A stretch of 64,000 nucleotides of DNA from JAPOXR01 sp963662395 (GTDB taxonomy: Bacteria; Pseudomonadota; Alphaproteobacteria; Rhodobacterales; Rhodobacteraceae): the NCBI GenBank assembly GCA_963662395.1, contig OY759511.1, positions 3,906,001-3,970,000 of the forward strand. The letters run 5' to 3'. Position 1 is the stretch's first letter, and each line of letters starts with the position of its first letter. Positions 43,941 to 52,714 of this stretch are shown here, piece by piece. A model generated the notes under the pieces. That model saw only the letters and a program-made list of their open reading frames with translations, was not told where the DNA came from and searched no databases. Made by a program: the position numbers and the translations under genes.

Positions 43941-45269
43941 TCACGCTGCCGATTTGAGGACATCGCCGAGCTTGCCGATGATCTCGTCGACATGCGACCG
44001 CTCGGCAATCAGCGGCGGCGACAGCGCCACGATGTCGCCGGTGACCCGGGTCAGAAGACCGGCCTCGAATGCCTCGATGAAGACATCGAACCCTCGCTTG
44101 GCCGGCACGCCGGCAATCGGTTCAAGCTCGACGGCGCCGACCATGCCGGTATTCCTGATGTCGATCACGTGCGGGTGATCCCGGAGGCCATGCAGGGCAT
44201 CTTCCCAGTAGGAGGACAAGTCCCGGGCCCGGTCGAACAGCCTCTCCTCGCGATAGACCTCGAGGGTGGCGATGGCGGCAGCGCAGGCAACCGGGTTGGC
44301 GGAATAGGTATAGCCGTGGAACAGTTCGATCATGTGGTCCGGGCCGTGCATGAACGCGTCGTGAATCTCGCTGGAGGCAAGGACCGCACCCATTGGAATG
44401 ACGCCGCTGGTCAGCCCCTTGGCGCAGGTGATGAGGTCGGGCCGGACCCCGTAATACTGGGCGGCAAAGGCCTCGCCGAGCCGGCCAAAACCGGTAATGA
44501 CCTCGTCGAATATCAACAGGATCCCGTGCCGGTCGCAGATCTCGCGGACTCGCTCCAGGTAGCCGACTGGCGGAATCAGCACGCCGGTCGACCCGGCAAT
44601 CGGCTCGATGATCACCGCGGCAATCGTCTCGCCGCCATGCAGGGCGGCCAGCCTTTCGAGGTCATCGGCCAGTTCGGCACCGTGCTGCGGCTGCCCGCGG
44701 GTAAAGGAATTCAATTCCGGAAGATGGGTGTGACGCAGATGATCGACACCGTTGAGCAGCGAGCCGAATACCTTTCTGTTGTTGACGATGCCGCCCACCG
44801 AGATCCCGCCGAAATTCACGCCGTGATAGCCACGCTCGCGGCCCACCAGCCGGACCCGCTGTCCTTCGCCGCGGGCGCGATGGTAGGCGATGGCGATCTT
44901 CAGCGCTGTCTCGACCGATTCCGATCCCGAATTGGTGAAGAAGACGTGGTCAAGCCCGTCGGGAGCAATGTCGATGATCTTGTTTGCCAGGTGGAAGGCC
45001 TTCGGGTGACTCACCTGGAAGCCGGGGCCGTAGTCAAGCTCCCCGACCTGCTTCTGTATCGCTTCGACGATCCTGGTGCGGCCATGGCCGGCATTGCAGC
45101 ACCACAGGCCGGCCGACCCGTCCAGGACTTCCCGTCCGTCCGGGGTGCGGTAGTGCATCCCCTTGGCCGACACGAACATTCTCGGCGCAGTCTTGAATTG
45201 CCGGTTGGCAGTGAAGGGGAGCCAGAATGCCTCCAGGTCATTTGGCCAGTGTTCCTGATCGAGCGCCAT
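43941..45269 (-). CDS. Beta-alanine/omega-amino acid:pyruvate aminotransferase
   Basis: A 442-residue class III aminotransferase close to omega-amino acid:pyruvate aminotransferases. Visible are DGSAGLWCCNAGHGR, FFTNSGSESVETALKIAIAY, GYHGVNFGGISVGG, IFDEVITGFGRLGEAFA and CAKGLTSGVIPMGA with the cofactor lysine, plus FHGYTYSANPVA. It would turn beta-alanine into malonate semialdehyde, the last step of reductive uracil degradation. It is the first gene of the operon, and the ATG at 45269 begins the conserved sequence; the frame remains open upstream without conservation. Confidence 0.9.
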   Translation of the reverse strand: MALDQEHWPNDLEAFWLPFTANRQFKTAPRMFVSAKGMHYRTPDGREVLDGSAGLWCCNAGHGRTRIVEAIQKQVGELDYGPGFQVSHPKAFHLANKIIDIAPDGLDHVFFTNSGSESVETALKIAIAYHRARGEGQRVRLVGRERGYHGVNFGGISVGGIVNNRKVFGSLLNGVDHLRHTHLPELNSFTRGQPQHGAELADDLERLAALHGGETIAAVIIEPIAGSTGVLIPPVGYLERVREICDRHGILLIFDEVITGFGRLGEAFAAQYYGVRPDLITCAKGLTSGVIPMGAVLASSEIHDAFMHGPDHMIELFHGYTYSANPVACAAAIATLEVYREERLFDRARDLSSYWEDALHGLRDHPHVIDIRNTGMVGAVELEPIAGVPAKRGFDVFIEAFEAGLLTRVTGDIVALSPPLIAERSHVDEIIGKLGDVLKSAA

Positions 45270-46702
45270 GTCGTTTTCCTTTCCGAAAGGGAAGTCCGGC
45301 ACCGCCGGACGAGTATCCGGTCGCCTGATTGTGCCAATGGAACTAGCAGAGACAATCATCGAGTCAAGATACGCGGCCGGGGCTTCAGACAAAAAACCGC
45401 CCGCCGATCCGGGCAATTCCCGCAGCCGCATGCCTCGAGGTCGGACGGACAACAATCGCGGCAATGCTGGCGCTGCTGCGACGGCGAGACGTCTCGCATG
45501 ACTGCAGGCGGGACGGACGGCAGGCCTTCACTCTCGCTTGTGGTCGTCTCTCTTGTAACCGCCCGGGGCAGAAGGGGCGATGCTGGCGTCCGGGAGGGCG
45601 GCGCCGGATGCGTGTTGCCTGGTGGCCGGATGGCGTGATGGCTCACTTGCCGATGGATCCCCGGGCCGGATACCGGGCTGATCGACCCGCTCCACGGCGG
45701 AGGCGGGGCCGAATCTGCCCACCTTCCCACCCCACAATGCGCATCGACCACCCGCACCAGCGCTCCGTTCTCGGACGGACCACCCGTCAGCCGTGCAAGT
45801 CCCAGGCGGCGCACATGAGCCAGCCAGCACCGGAGTTTCTGGCCACCCCTGGAGACCGGCTTGAAATCGCCGGTCGCCAGTTACGGTTCGAGCGCGCCAT
45901 CCCATGTTTCGATCCCGGAAGCCGTGAATGTCGACGGCCCGGCATGGACATGCACTGCCAGCCAGTCAGCAGGGAAGGCGACCTCCTTGTCCTCGGGCTC
46001 GAATGTCGCGGCAGGGTCACCGCTCTCGATTCCGGCAGCCGCCAATCCGGATCGTGGGTAGCACCTCCTCCAGCGTAATCATCCGTTTGCCGATTCCGGG
46101 CGAGCGGGCCGCCGCATCCAGCGCATTGTCACGGAGCCGGATGGCAAGGAACCTGGCGTCGCGCCCTTCGCACCGGGGCAGCCACAGGGCACCACCACAA
46201 TCGAGCGTTTGACAAGGGGTCATGGACTCCCCGAATGGCTCGCCGTCGCGGTGAATTCGCCTGTTCTTGTCCGCCGTTCAAGTGTCTCTTGTCCGACCGG
46301 CGCCTGCGCTCGCCTGCCGGACATGATCGGGACTGGCAGGCCGCAGTCACGACGTGGCCGGGGATGAACGGATGGACCCCCTGGCCATCGCCCACGGTGT
46401 TGAAGGTTTCGACCGCTCGCGTGGCCATCTGTCGGCGTTTCCATCCAGGCAGGCATGGCTGGCAATGGGTTGGCGGGTGGCCCATACAGGCCCCGCGAGG
46501 CCCGGCCGTCCCTGGTCACGAAAAGGCAGCCTGGCCCATGACTGCCTGGAGTTGGGCAGAGTATCGGCAGGTCCGGTCGACGTCATGGTGTGCTCAATGC
46601 TGCCTCCGTATATCGATGCCGAAATAAGGCTGCGGGCGATTGAACCCCTGTTTTGCGAATCGGCGGCATACGGGATTCCCCGGCGGGCGGAACGGGGACC
46701 GG
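45270..46702. other. 1.4 kb without an intact gene
   Basis: This stretch should hold the promoter of the pyrimidine/hydantoin operon near its right-hand start (45270-45450), but I see no certain boxes. Beyond that, minus-strand pieces in shifting frames around 45780-46220 look once-coding (for example WLAVHVHAGPSTFTASG and SPGIGKRMITLEEVLPTI) with stops and shifts between them. I cannot name the parent gene. The rest, to the copper operon, shows nothing. Confidence 0.4.
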
Positions 46703-47137
46703 TCATCGCCCGTGCTCCGGGTTTCTGGCGGTCTGGATAGTCCGGATGCGCTCGGGCCATGTGAAGCGAATGTAGGCGAGAACATCCCAGATCCCGTCGT
46801 CGCTCATGACGTCGCCGAGGCCTGGCATGCCGCTCCTGAACCCGGCGATGCCGCGCGCCTCCATCAGCGCCGTGCCGCCGAGCTTCGTGTAGTCGAAGAG
46901 CAGCCAGTTGTCGTGATGCCAGGTGTGGCCGGTCGCATCGTGGGGCGGGGCCGGCAGGATCCCGTCCTTGCCCGGTCGCCGCCAGTTGGGCTGCCCCTCA
47001 AGCTGCGCGCCGTGGCAGGAGGCGCAGTGCTGCCCGTACAGGACCTGCCCGTTGGCGAGGTCGCGGTCGTCGAGTTCGTGGTCGGCAAGGGCCGGGGCGG
47101 GCCAGAGCAGGACGAGGGCCGGCAGGACGGCCTTCAT
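46703..47137 (-). CDS. Periplasmic c-type cytochrome, copper operon
   Basis: A 144-residue protein with a signal peptide ending ALAD at about residue 19, one haem motif CASCH (38-42) and a methionine ligand candidate in RSGMPGLGD. It is the last gene of the copper operon and overlaps the multicopper oxidase gene by four bases. A small cytochrome next to a multicopper oxidase suggests it takes or gives electrons in periplasmic copper oxidation; this is inferred. Confidence 0.88.
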   Translation of the reverse strand: MKAVLPALVLLWPAPALADHELDDRDLANGQVLYGQHCASCHGAQLEGQPNWRRPGKDGILPAPPHDATGHTWHHDNWLLFDYTKLGGTALMEARGIAGFRSGMPGLGDVMSDDGIWDVLAYIRFTWPERIRTIQTARNPEHGR

Positions 47138-48432
47138 GCGACCTCCACCCATGTCTTCATCCCCGATGCCTGGTGGCCGAGCGTGTGGCAGTGCAGGAGC
47201 CATTTGCCGGGATTGTCGAACACGCAAAGGATGTCGCGGCTCGTTTGCCGGTCGACCAGGGCCGTGTCCCGGTAGGGGCCGAGCGAGCCGTCGTCGAGGA
47301 TCTCGTGGAAATGGTGGCCGTGCAGGTGGATGCCGTGCGCAAACGCGGTGTCGTTGCGTAGCGCGATCGAGGCGGTCTCGCCCCGCGCGAAGCGCCGCCA
47401 GGGTGCGTCGGGCATGCCCGAGCGGTCATTGAAGGCCCAGAAGTCGCTGCCGCCGTGGCGCCTGCCCATGGCCCCGCCCTGCATGGTGAGGATGAGGCGA
47501 GTCGCACCGTTCCGGTCGGGCGCCGGGATGTCGGGGGCCGGCAGAGGCTGGACCAGTGCGCGGGCGGGTGCGGGGTTCGAACCTTCCACGGCGATGGTCC
47601 CGAGTGCGAAGGGACCCTGGCGGTTCTCGAGGGCGAACGAGACGGGCTTCGCCACATCCAGAATGATGTCGGTCCGCTGCGCCGGTGCGAGCAGCAGATC
47701 TTCAAGAGGCTCCGGCTCGGCGAGCGGCATGCCGTCATGGGCCACGACCCTGCCGGCGCCCCCGGCTATCGTGACCGGGAACATCCTGGCGGTGGCCGCA
47801 TTGATGAGACGCAGGCGGATGCGATCGCCGCGCCGGACCGTGCTCCGCGAGAACAGGGCCCGGGCGAAGTTGCCCATCCGCCCGTCATGGGAAAAGTCGT
47901 GCCGGTTGCCGAAGCTCTCGTGCAGCGCGCCGCTGCGCTCAAGCCGCCAGTCGTCGAGGATGACGGTAATGTCGCGGTCGACAGCGGGCGGGTTCCGCTC
48001 CTCGACGATCAGGGGGCCGTAGAGGCCCCTGGCGACCTGTTCCCAGGAGCGGTGGTGGGCGTGGTACCAATAGGTCCCTGCATGGGGGACCTCGAACTCG
48101 TAGTCGAAGGTCTCGCCCGACTCGACCGCCGCCTGGGTCAGGTCGGGCACGCCGTCCATCTCGTTGTCGAGATGGACGGCGTGCCAATGGATGGCGGAGC
48201 GCCGGCCCGATCCGTTTTCGAAGGTGACCGCCGCGCGGCCGCCCTGTCGGAAACGGAGCGCCGGCCCCGGACTCGATCCGTTGAAGCCGAGCATGCGGGT
48301 CTGGGCTTCGCCTTCCGGCAAGAGCCGGGCGGTGACGGGCCCGGCCTTCAGCCGGAAGGCCGGCGTAGCCCGGGCGCCCGCGGGAAAGAGGATCGCCGCC
48401 GCCGAGCAGGCAAGGAACTCTCGTCGGTTCAT
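47134..48432 (-). CDS. Periplasmic multicopper oxidase, copper resistance
   Basis: A 432-residue multicopper oxidase. It starts MNRREFL, an RR-type (Tat-like) signal peptide cut near ARAT. All four copper-binding segments are present: HWHAVH (82-87), HAHH (124-127), HGIHLHGHHFHE and HCHTLGHQASGM near the C-terminus, with the Cys and Met of the type 1 site. Such enzymes oxidise Cu(I) to the less toxic Cu(II). It is shorter than CueO and lacks a long methionine-rich insert. Four-base overlaps link it to the genes on both sides. Confidence 0.9.
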   Translation of the reverse strand: MNRREFLACSAAAILFPAGARATPAFRLKAGPVTARLLPEGEAQTRMLGFNGSSPGPALRFRQGGRAAVTFENGSGRRSAIHWHAVHLDNEMDGVPDLTQAAVESGETFDYEFEVPHAGTYWYHAHHRSWEQVARGLYGPLIVEERNPPAVDRDITVILDDWRLERSGALHESFGNRHDFSHDGRMGNFARALFSRSTVRRGDRIRLRLINAATARMFPVTIAGGAGRVVAHDGMPLAEPEPLEDLLLAPAQRTDIILDVAKPVSFALENRQGPFALGTIAVEGSNPAPARALVQPLPAPDIPAPDRNGATRLILTMQGGAMGRRHGGSDFWAFNDRSGMPDAPWRRFARGETASIALRNDTAFAHGIHLHGHHFHEILDDGSLGPYRDTALVDRQTSRDILCVFDNPGKWLLHCHTLGHQASGMKTWVEVA

Positions 48433-49307
48433 GGGCTACTCTCCCACGGGGCTCCCTGCAGGGTGGTCAGAGCCGCTGTCGCCAGAAGGACAACAAGGAT
48501 CGCAGCTCCTTCGACGGCGATTGAGCGACGCAGAGCCACCGCCGCCCGGAGGTCGCCCGCCCTCATGCCGCGAACGAAACGGAGCTTGTTGGCCGCCGCG
48601 GCCGCGAGCAGGCAGGCGACGGCCCCGATCTTGGCAAGCAGCGTGAGACCGTAGCCGGTCTCCAGCAGGGCTTCGAGGCCGCCCAGCAGTCGCCACGCCA
48701 TGACGATCCCGGCGGCGATCACGAGCGGTACTGTAACGGCGGCGATGCGACCGAAGCGGTGCCCCAGACCCGCCGCGAGGGAGAGATTTTCGCGGTCCCC
48801 GGCAAGCGCGCGGAGCGGCAAGAGGACGCCGATCCAGAAGGCGGCGCCGGCGAGATGCAGCAGAAGCACGATTTCGAGCCAAAGCGCCCCCAAATCCGTG
48901 ACATGCCCGACCCGGGAAAATGACCACAGCGCCACCAGGCCGCCGGCGGTGGCAATCGGCAGGCCGATCCCGGCCACCCGGAGCCCCAGAAGGACCAGAC
49001 CCAGGCCGGCAACACGGTAAGCGAACGCCGTGCCCACCGGTGTCTGCCACAGCAGCCCCAGCATCTCGGGGTCGGTCATGCCCGAGATCATGCCAGTCAT
49101 GGCGGCGCCAGTCAGAGCGAAGCCGGCACAGGCAGCCAGCAATGCGAGCACGGCAAACGCGGTCGCCTGCCGGACCATGGTGGCGCGCAAACTGTGCGTC
49201 TCGCGGGCGAAGACGATTCGCACCAGAACCAGACCGGTGCTTCCCAGGACCCCGAGACAGAGCAGGAATTTTGCCAGGGTCGAAGCCAGTTCCCATATGT
49301 CCGGCAC
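48429..49307 (-). CDS. copD: CopD-family copper membrane protein
   Basis: A 292-residue inner-membrane protein with about eight spans. It fits CopD: VALWSFSRVGHVTD and EIVLLLHLAGAAFWIGVLLPL contain the histidines and tryptophan that mark the family, and KIGAVACLLAAAAANKLR follows. CopD acts with CopC in copper movement across the inner membrane. It sits between copC (3 bases away) and the multicopper oxidase (four-base overlap). Confidence 0.9.
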   Translation of the reverse strand: MPDIWELASTLAKFLLCLGVLGSTGLVLVRIVFARETHSLRATMVRQATAFAVLALLAACAGFALTGAAMTGMISGMTDPEMLGLLWQTPVGTAFAYRVAGLGLVLLGLRVAGIGLPIATAGGLVALWSFSRVGHVTDLGALWLEIVLLLHLAGAAFWIGVLLPLRALAGDRENLSLAAGLGHRFGRIAAVTVPLVIAAGIVMAWRLLGGLEALLETGYGLTLLAKIGAVACLLAAAAANKLRFVRGMRAGDLRAAVALRRSIAVEGAAILVVLLATAALTTLQGAPWESSP

Positions 49308-49310
49308 GAG

Positions 49311-49652
49311 TCATTTCACCCGGAAGCTGAAGGTCTTGTGCATGGCATGTCCGTCGCCCGAGAGGCCGCGCCATTCGATCCGGTAGAGGCCGCTGCCCTT
49401 GTTCTCGAGCGGCAGCTCGAACCGGGTCGCGAACGCCTTCTGTCCGCCCAGTTCGAGGTCGATCCAGTTCCCGTCGTCATGGGTCATGCGGACCCGTGTC
49501 AGGCGGATGCGCCTGGCGAAGGTCAGAACGATGTGCGGCGGTGCCTGCACCAGCACGGCGCCATCCTCCGGCGCGGTGGCGTCGAGGGCGGAATGGGGCA
49601 GTGCCGAGGTTGCCGCGAGGGCAAGCATTCCGGCCATCATGATCGCTTTCAT
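49311..49652 (-). CDS. copC: CopC-family periplasmic copper-binding protein
   Basis: About 113 residues. After a signal peptide the mature protein would start near PHSALDATAPEDG, placing a histidine at or next to the N-terminus as in CopC proteins that bind Cu(II) with a His brace. A later SGDGHAMHKTFSFRV supplies further Asp/His ligands. Two in-frame ATGs lie six bases apart; the second (49652) has the better spacing to GAGG. It precedes copD. Confidence 0.9.
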   Translation of the reverse strand: MKAIMMAGMLALAATSALPHSALDATAPEDGAVLVQAPPHIVLTFARRIRLTRVRMTHDDGNWIDLELGGQKAFATRFELPLENKGSGLYRIEWRGLSGDGHAMHKTFSFRVK

Positions 49653-49662
49653 GGGCATGACC

Positions 49663-50085
49663 TCATTGGATGCCGTTGGCGCGCTGGAGTTCGCGGATAT
49701 AGGCCACGATCGCGGCCACGTCGCGCCGGCTCAGACCCTCGACCGGCGGCATGTCGCCGAAACGCCAATGGTGCGACCGCGCGCCGTGCGCGACCGCGCG
49801 CTGGATTGATTCGTCGCCATGGTGGCCGGGCTCGTAGATGACGTGGACCAGCGGCGGGCCGACCCCGTCCTGTCCGGCCGCGTTCCGGCCGTGGCAGGAC
49901 GCGCAGTTGGCGTCGAAGGTCTCTCGCCCCAGTTGCGCCCGCGCCGAGAAGGTGTCCGGCAGGCTGACCGCCGCGATCGGCGCGCCGTCGCCCGCACCGT
50001 CCTGCCCGCCGCCGAAATGGAAGTAACCGGCCACGCCCAGGGCGGCGGCCAGGACGGCCAGGATCGCGCCCCGCCTCAGTGACAT
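49663..50085 (-). CDS. Membrane-anchored c-type cytochrome, copper operon
   Basis: A 140-residue protein with one N-terminal membrane segment (GAILAVLAAALGVAGYFHF), a CASCH haem site (61-65) and a typical class I cytochrome ending: GDMPPVEGLSRRDVAAIVAY with the Met ligand. The start overlaps the end of the DUF4396 gene by ten bases. It ends 10 bases before copC. Confidence 0.88.
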   Translation of the reverse strand: MSLRRGAILAVLAAALGVAGYFHFGGGQDGAGDGAPIAAVSLPDTFSARAQLGRETFDANCASCHGRNAAGQDGVGPPLVHVIYEPGHHGDESIQRAVAHGARSHHWRFGDMPPVEGLSRRDVAAIVAYIRELQRANGIQ

Positions 50086-50522
50086 GCCTTGCCGAGCGCC
50101 TTCAGCCGCCAGTAATTGTAGGGCAGCGGGGTGACGAAACCGGCGGCCAGCATGATCGGCACCACCCACCAGGTCAGCTTGGCCCCGCCAGTCAGCCCCC
50201 AGTCCACCGCATTCATCATGGCTTCCATGGCGACCATCGAGATGAAGGACATGCCGATCGCGGTTCGGAACGCCGTCCGCAAATCCATCTGGCGGGAGAG
50301 GATGAAGGTCTCCAGGGCAATGGAGGTCAGCAGCCCGTTCACGATGGCGAGGCTCATGATCGCCAAGGTCGGCCAGGGGATGCCGGTGAACTGGAAGAAG
50401 GCGATGGTGCCGAAATCGCCGATGGCGCAGCCGAGCAGACACCATGCAGTGTTCTTCGAGGCCCGGCGCCAGGAGCGGCGGCAGTGCCAGTCGACAGCGA
50501 TGTTTGCGGTCAGGGTGGTCAT
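50076..50522 (-). CDS. DUF4396 membrane protein, first gene of copper operon
   Basis: A 148-residue protein with three to four membrane spans. It matches the DUF4396 family, with WCLLGCAIGDFGTIAFFQ, MSLAIVNGLLTSIALETFIL, GMSFISMVAMEAMMNAVDWG and the end NYWRLKALGKACH. The family is often encoded beside copper-resistance genes. It is the first gene after the CueR-type promoter, about 30 bases from it. Its function is unknown; a metal transport or sensing role is inferred only from context. Confidence 0.85.
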   Translation of the reverse strand: MTTLTANIAVDWHCRRSWRRASKNTAWCLLGCAIGDFGTIAFFQFTGIPWPTLAIMSLAIVNGLLTSIALETFILSRQMDLRTAFRTAIGMSFISMVAMEAMMNAVDWGLTGGAKLTWWVVPIMLAAGFVTPLPYNYWRLKALGKACH

Positions 50523-50552
50523 TGCAGCACCGGTTGACGAATCTCTGCGGGC

Positions 50553-50583
50553 AGAGTAATGTTTCCAGTAACTGGAAAGTCAA
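50553..50583 (-). promoter_or_regulatory. CueR-type promoter and operator of the copper operon
   Basis: On the minus strand the -35 box TTGACT (50583-50578) and the -10 box TACTCT (50558-50553) are 19 bases apart, too far for normal promoters but exactly the spacing of MerR/CueR-activated ones. The spacer contains the perfect dyad TTTCCAGTTACTGGAAA (50578-50562; 8-base arms, one central base). It points at the DUF4396 gene. Binding of Cu(I)-CueR would untwist this spacer and switch on the six-gene copper operon. Confidence 0.88.
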
Positions 50584-50644
50584 GGCCCAGTTTACAAATC
50601 GTATTCGTTCATGATATGTTCCTACACGAAGCAGGAGAGTGCAG

Positions 50645-51377
50645 ATGATGAGTCACAGGCAGTTTCAGGCCTGGTTCTGCCGGGCCTGCCAGCCCGGCAC
50701 TGCGCAACGCGGGGAAGCCGGGGCAGTGCTCTCCGGAGGCTCGCGGGACCCGGCCCGGCTGGCCGTGATCGGGGCAGGCGAGGACCGCCGCTGCCCGCAT
50801 TGCGGCGCCGTTTCGCGCGGCAGGGCGCTATCAATGCAAAAATTGCGAAAAGACGTTCAATGCCGCGACAGGCACGCCGCTGGCGGGTCTTCACCGCAAG
50901 GAGAGATGGCCGGCATTCGGCATCGGTCTTGCGGAGGGGGAAACGGTGCGTGCATCCGCCGGGCGTTGCGGGCCTGCCGCCGACCGCAGCGGCATGACGG
51001 TCGGCGCGGCTCTTCCGGCGGTCAATGCCGATGCCCTGCGAGACGTCATCGAACCGGTCGCGGGCGAGGCCATCGTCCCGGTCGGTGACGGCCATCGCGC
51101 ATATCCGCCATGCGCCGCGGCAATGGGCGTTCGCCCCGACGCGCGCAACCCGTCCGGAGGCGGGCGGGTCCGGAACGCCCTTCACATCCAGACTGTCAAC
51201 AACCGGCATGGCCGGCTGCAGGGCCTGCCGGGGCGCTGGCGCGGGATCGCGACCGAATACCTTGACAACCGCCTGCGATGGGTCCAGCAGGTCGGGCCGG
51301 ACAACGCCTCGCATGTGCCTCGCCGACGCAATCGACAGGTCATGCATGTGATTTGGAAACTGGGCCAAGGTCAATGA
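50645..51377 (+). pseudogene. IS1595-family transposase remnant
   Basis: Pieces of an IS1595/ISXO2-like transposase lie in several frames. A zinc-finger part (CPHCGAVSRG, then KNCEKTFNAATGTPL in another frame) is followed by VRASAGRCGPAADRSGM. The late DDE part reads IVPVGDGHRAYPPCAAAMGV, NALHIQTVNNRHGRLQG and TEYLDNRLRW. The middle catalytic part is lost and the frames are shifted, so it cannot act. It lies between the copper operon promoter and cueR. Confidence 0.8.
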
Positions 51378-51384
51378 ACCGGCG

Positions 51385-51786
51385 ATGAATATCTCGGCTG
51401 CATCCAGGGCTGCGGGCCTGCCCGTGAAGACGGTCCGCTACTACGCCGATATCGGACTGGTTTCGGCGCCGTCCCGGACGGATTCGGGATACAGGACCTA
51501 CGACGACGGTGCAGTGCGCAAGCTCGTGTTCGTCCGCCGGGCGCGTGAGTTCGGGTTCTCAATCGGGGAATGCCGGGAATTGCTGAGCCTCTACGAGGAC
51601 CAGCACCGGTCCAGCGCCGACGTGAAGCGCATTGCGGCGAAGCGGCTGGAGGAGATCGCGGAGAAGCAGCGCGAGCTGCAGTCGCTGCATGACGAACTCG
51701 CCCACCTGGTCGAGGCCTGCCGGGGCGACGACCGGCCGGACTGCCCGATCATCGACAGCCTGGGCAATCGGTACGGAGGTCTTTGA
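51385..51786 (+). CDS. cueR: Copper-responsive MerR-family regulator CueR
   Basis: A 133-residue MerR-family protein. The N-terminal winged helix is present (AASRAAGLPVKTVRYYADIG). The metal site has two cysteines at positions 112 and 120 (ACRGDDRPDC), the same positions as in E. coli CueR and the C-x7-C pattern of sensors for Cu(I), Ag(I) and Au(I). A coiled-coil dimer helix fills 80-110. It should regulate the CueR-type promoter 0.8 kb to the left. IS1595 debris lies between the two, so the usual short divergent arrangement has been broken. Confidence 0.92.
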   Translation: MNISAASRAAGLPVKTVRYYADIGLVSAPSRTDSGYRTYDDGAVRKLVFVRRAREFGFSIGECRELLSLYEDQHRSSADVKRIAAKRLEEIAEKQRELQSLHDELAHLVEACRGDDRPDCPIIDSLGNRYGGL

Positions 51787-51820
51787 GGGCCGCCCGTCCG
51801 GGATGCGGGACAGTACGGTC

Positions 51821-52204
51821 TCAATGCCAGGCGCCGCCATCGGGACCGTCGTCCTCGGCCTGCATGGAGGCGGCCGCCATAACGGTCCAGGCCTCCCGGT
51901 CGAGACCGGGGCGGCGGTTGAGCTTGTCGCAAATGCTCCGGGCATCGTCCAGACCGAGCGCGATCAGCGCAGTGGGAACGTGCCCGGACAATCTCTCGGT
52001 CACGATTCGGATCTGTTGCACGTCGGCCTCGATGTCGTAGGCTGGCGCGTAACAAAAGTGAGCTCGACGGGCAAAGTCCGCGCGGTCATCGCGGCCCTCC
52101 TCGTCCGTGGAATGGGGGCCGACGGCCCGCGGGCCGGCAGTACGGACCCCCGGCGCGCCGGCGATCGAATTTGCGGCGGGCGTCGGGCCGGTCATGCGTA
52201 TCAT
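51821..52204 (-). CDS. Hypothetical protein (possibly accessory-element type)
   Basis: A 127-residue frame. The second half looks like real protein sequence: ADFARRAHFCYAPAYDIEAD, IRIVTERLSGHVPTALIALG and DDARSICDKLNRRPGLDREAW. I do not recognise a domain. The first 35 residues (Pro, Gly and Arg rich) look less real, so the start may be further in. It is convergent with cueR in a region of mobile-element debris. Confidence 0.45.
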   Translation of the reverse strand: MIRMTGPTPAANSIAGAPGVRTAGPRAVGPHSTDEEGRDDRADFARRAHFCYAPAYDIEADVQQIRIVTERLSGHVPTALIALGLDDARSICDKLNRRPGLDREAWTVMAAASMQAEDDGPDGGAWH

Positions 52205-52213
52205 GCGGGTCGC

Positions 52214-52462
52214 TCAGGCGGCGAGCGGCCATCGTTCGAGGATGCGCTCGATCGCGACCGCGTTGGGCGCGAACACGCGGGTGCGCAAGGAGACGATCTC
52301 GGCGGCGCATCCCATGCGCCTGAGCACCGGCAGGTCGGTGTCCGCCGACCCCTTCATTCTCGTCATCGCCGTCCAAGCCGGCAAACTATGGTGGTGCTCG
52401 TCCATGAGCGCGCGGAAGCGCGGCTCGTCGTCCGGTGCCACGGTCAGCTTCGCGAGATCCAT
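52214..52462 (-). pseudogene. DUF4338 (DruA-like) N-terminal fragment
   Basis: The opening MDLAKLTVAPDDEPRFRALM with EHHHSLPA resembles the N-terminus of DUF4338/DruA-like proteins, which are found with transposons and in the Druantia defence system. After about 35 residues the similarity ends and the frame stops at 82 residues; the family is about 250-400 long. It is therefore a truncated remnant rather than a defence gene. Assignment is tentative. Confidence 0.4.
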
Positions 52463-52714
52463 TGCGGCCCCTGATTCGCTTTCGGTCAGGCTGCATCATG
52501 GACGGTCTGGACGCGGTTGATCACCCCATTCGGGAAATCTCATGCAGGAAAGGGAGATCCATCAGAGAAAGAATTCGCCCTGGAGAGCCTCAGCCTACTC
52601 CGATGGCTTGACAGGTGGCCCTGCATCGGTGAGCATGGTCGTACCTTGCCGGATGGATGCTTGCTGTCAGGACCGATCAGGCAGGATGACACAACAACCA
52701 AACGAGAGTGTGAA

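Noticed and set aside
52608..52640. TTGACA upstream of the methyltransferase as a promoter
   Set aside because: No acceptable -10 box at 16-19 bases; not enough to call.
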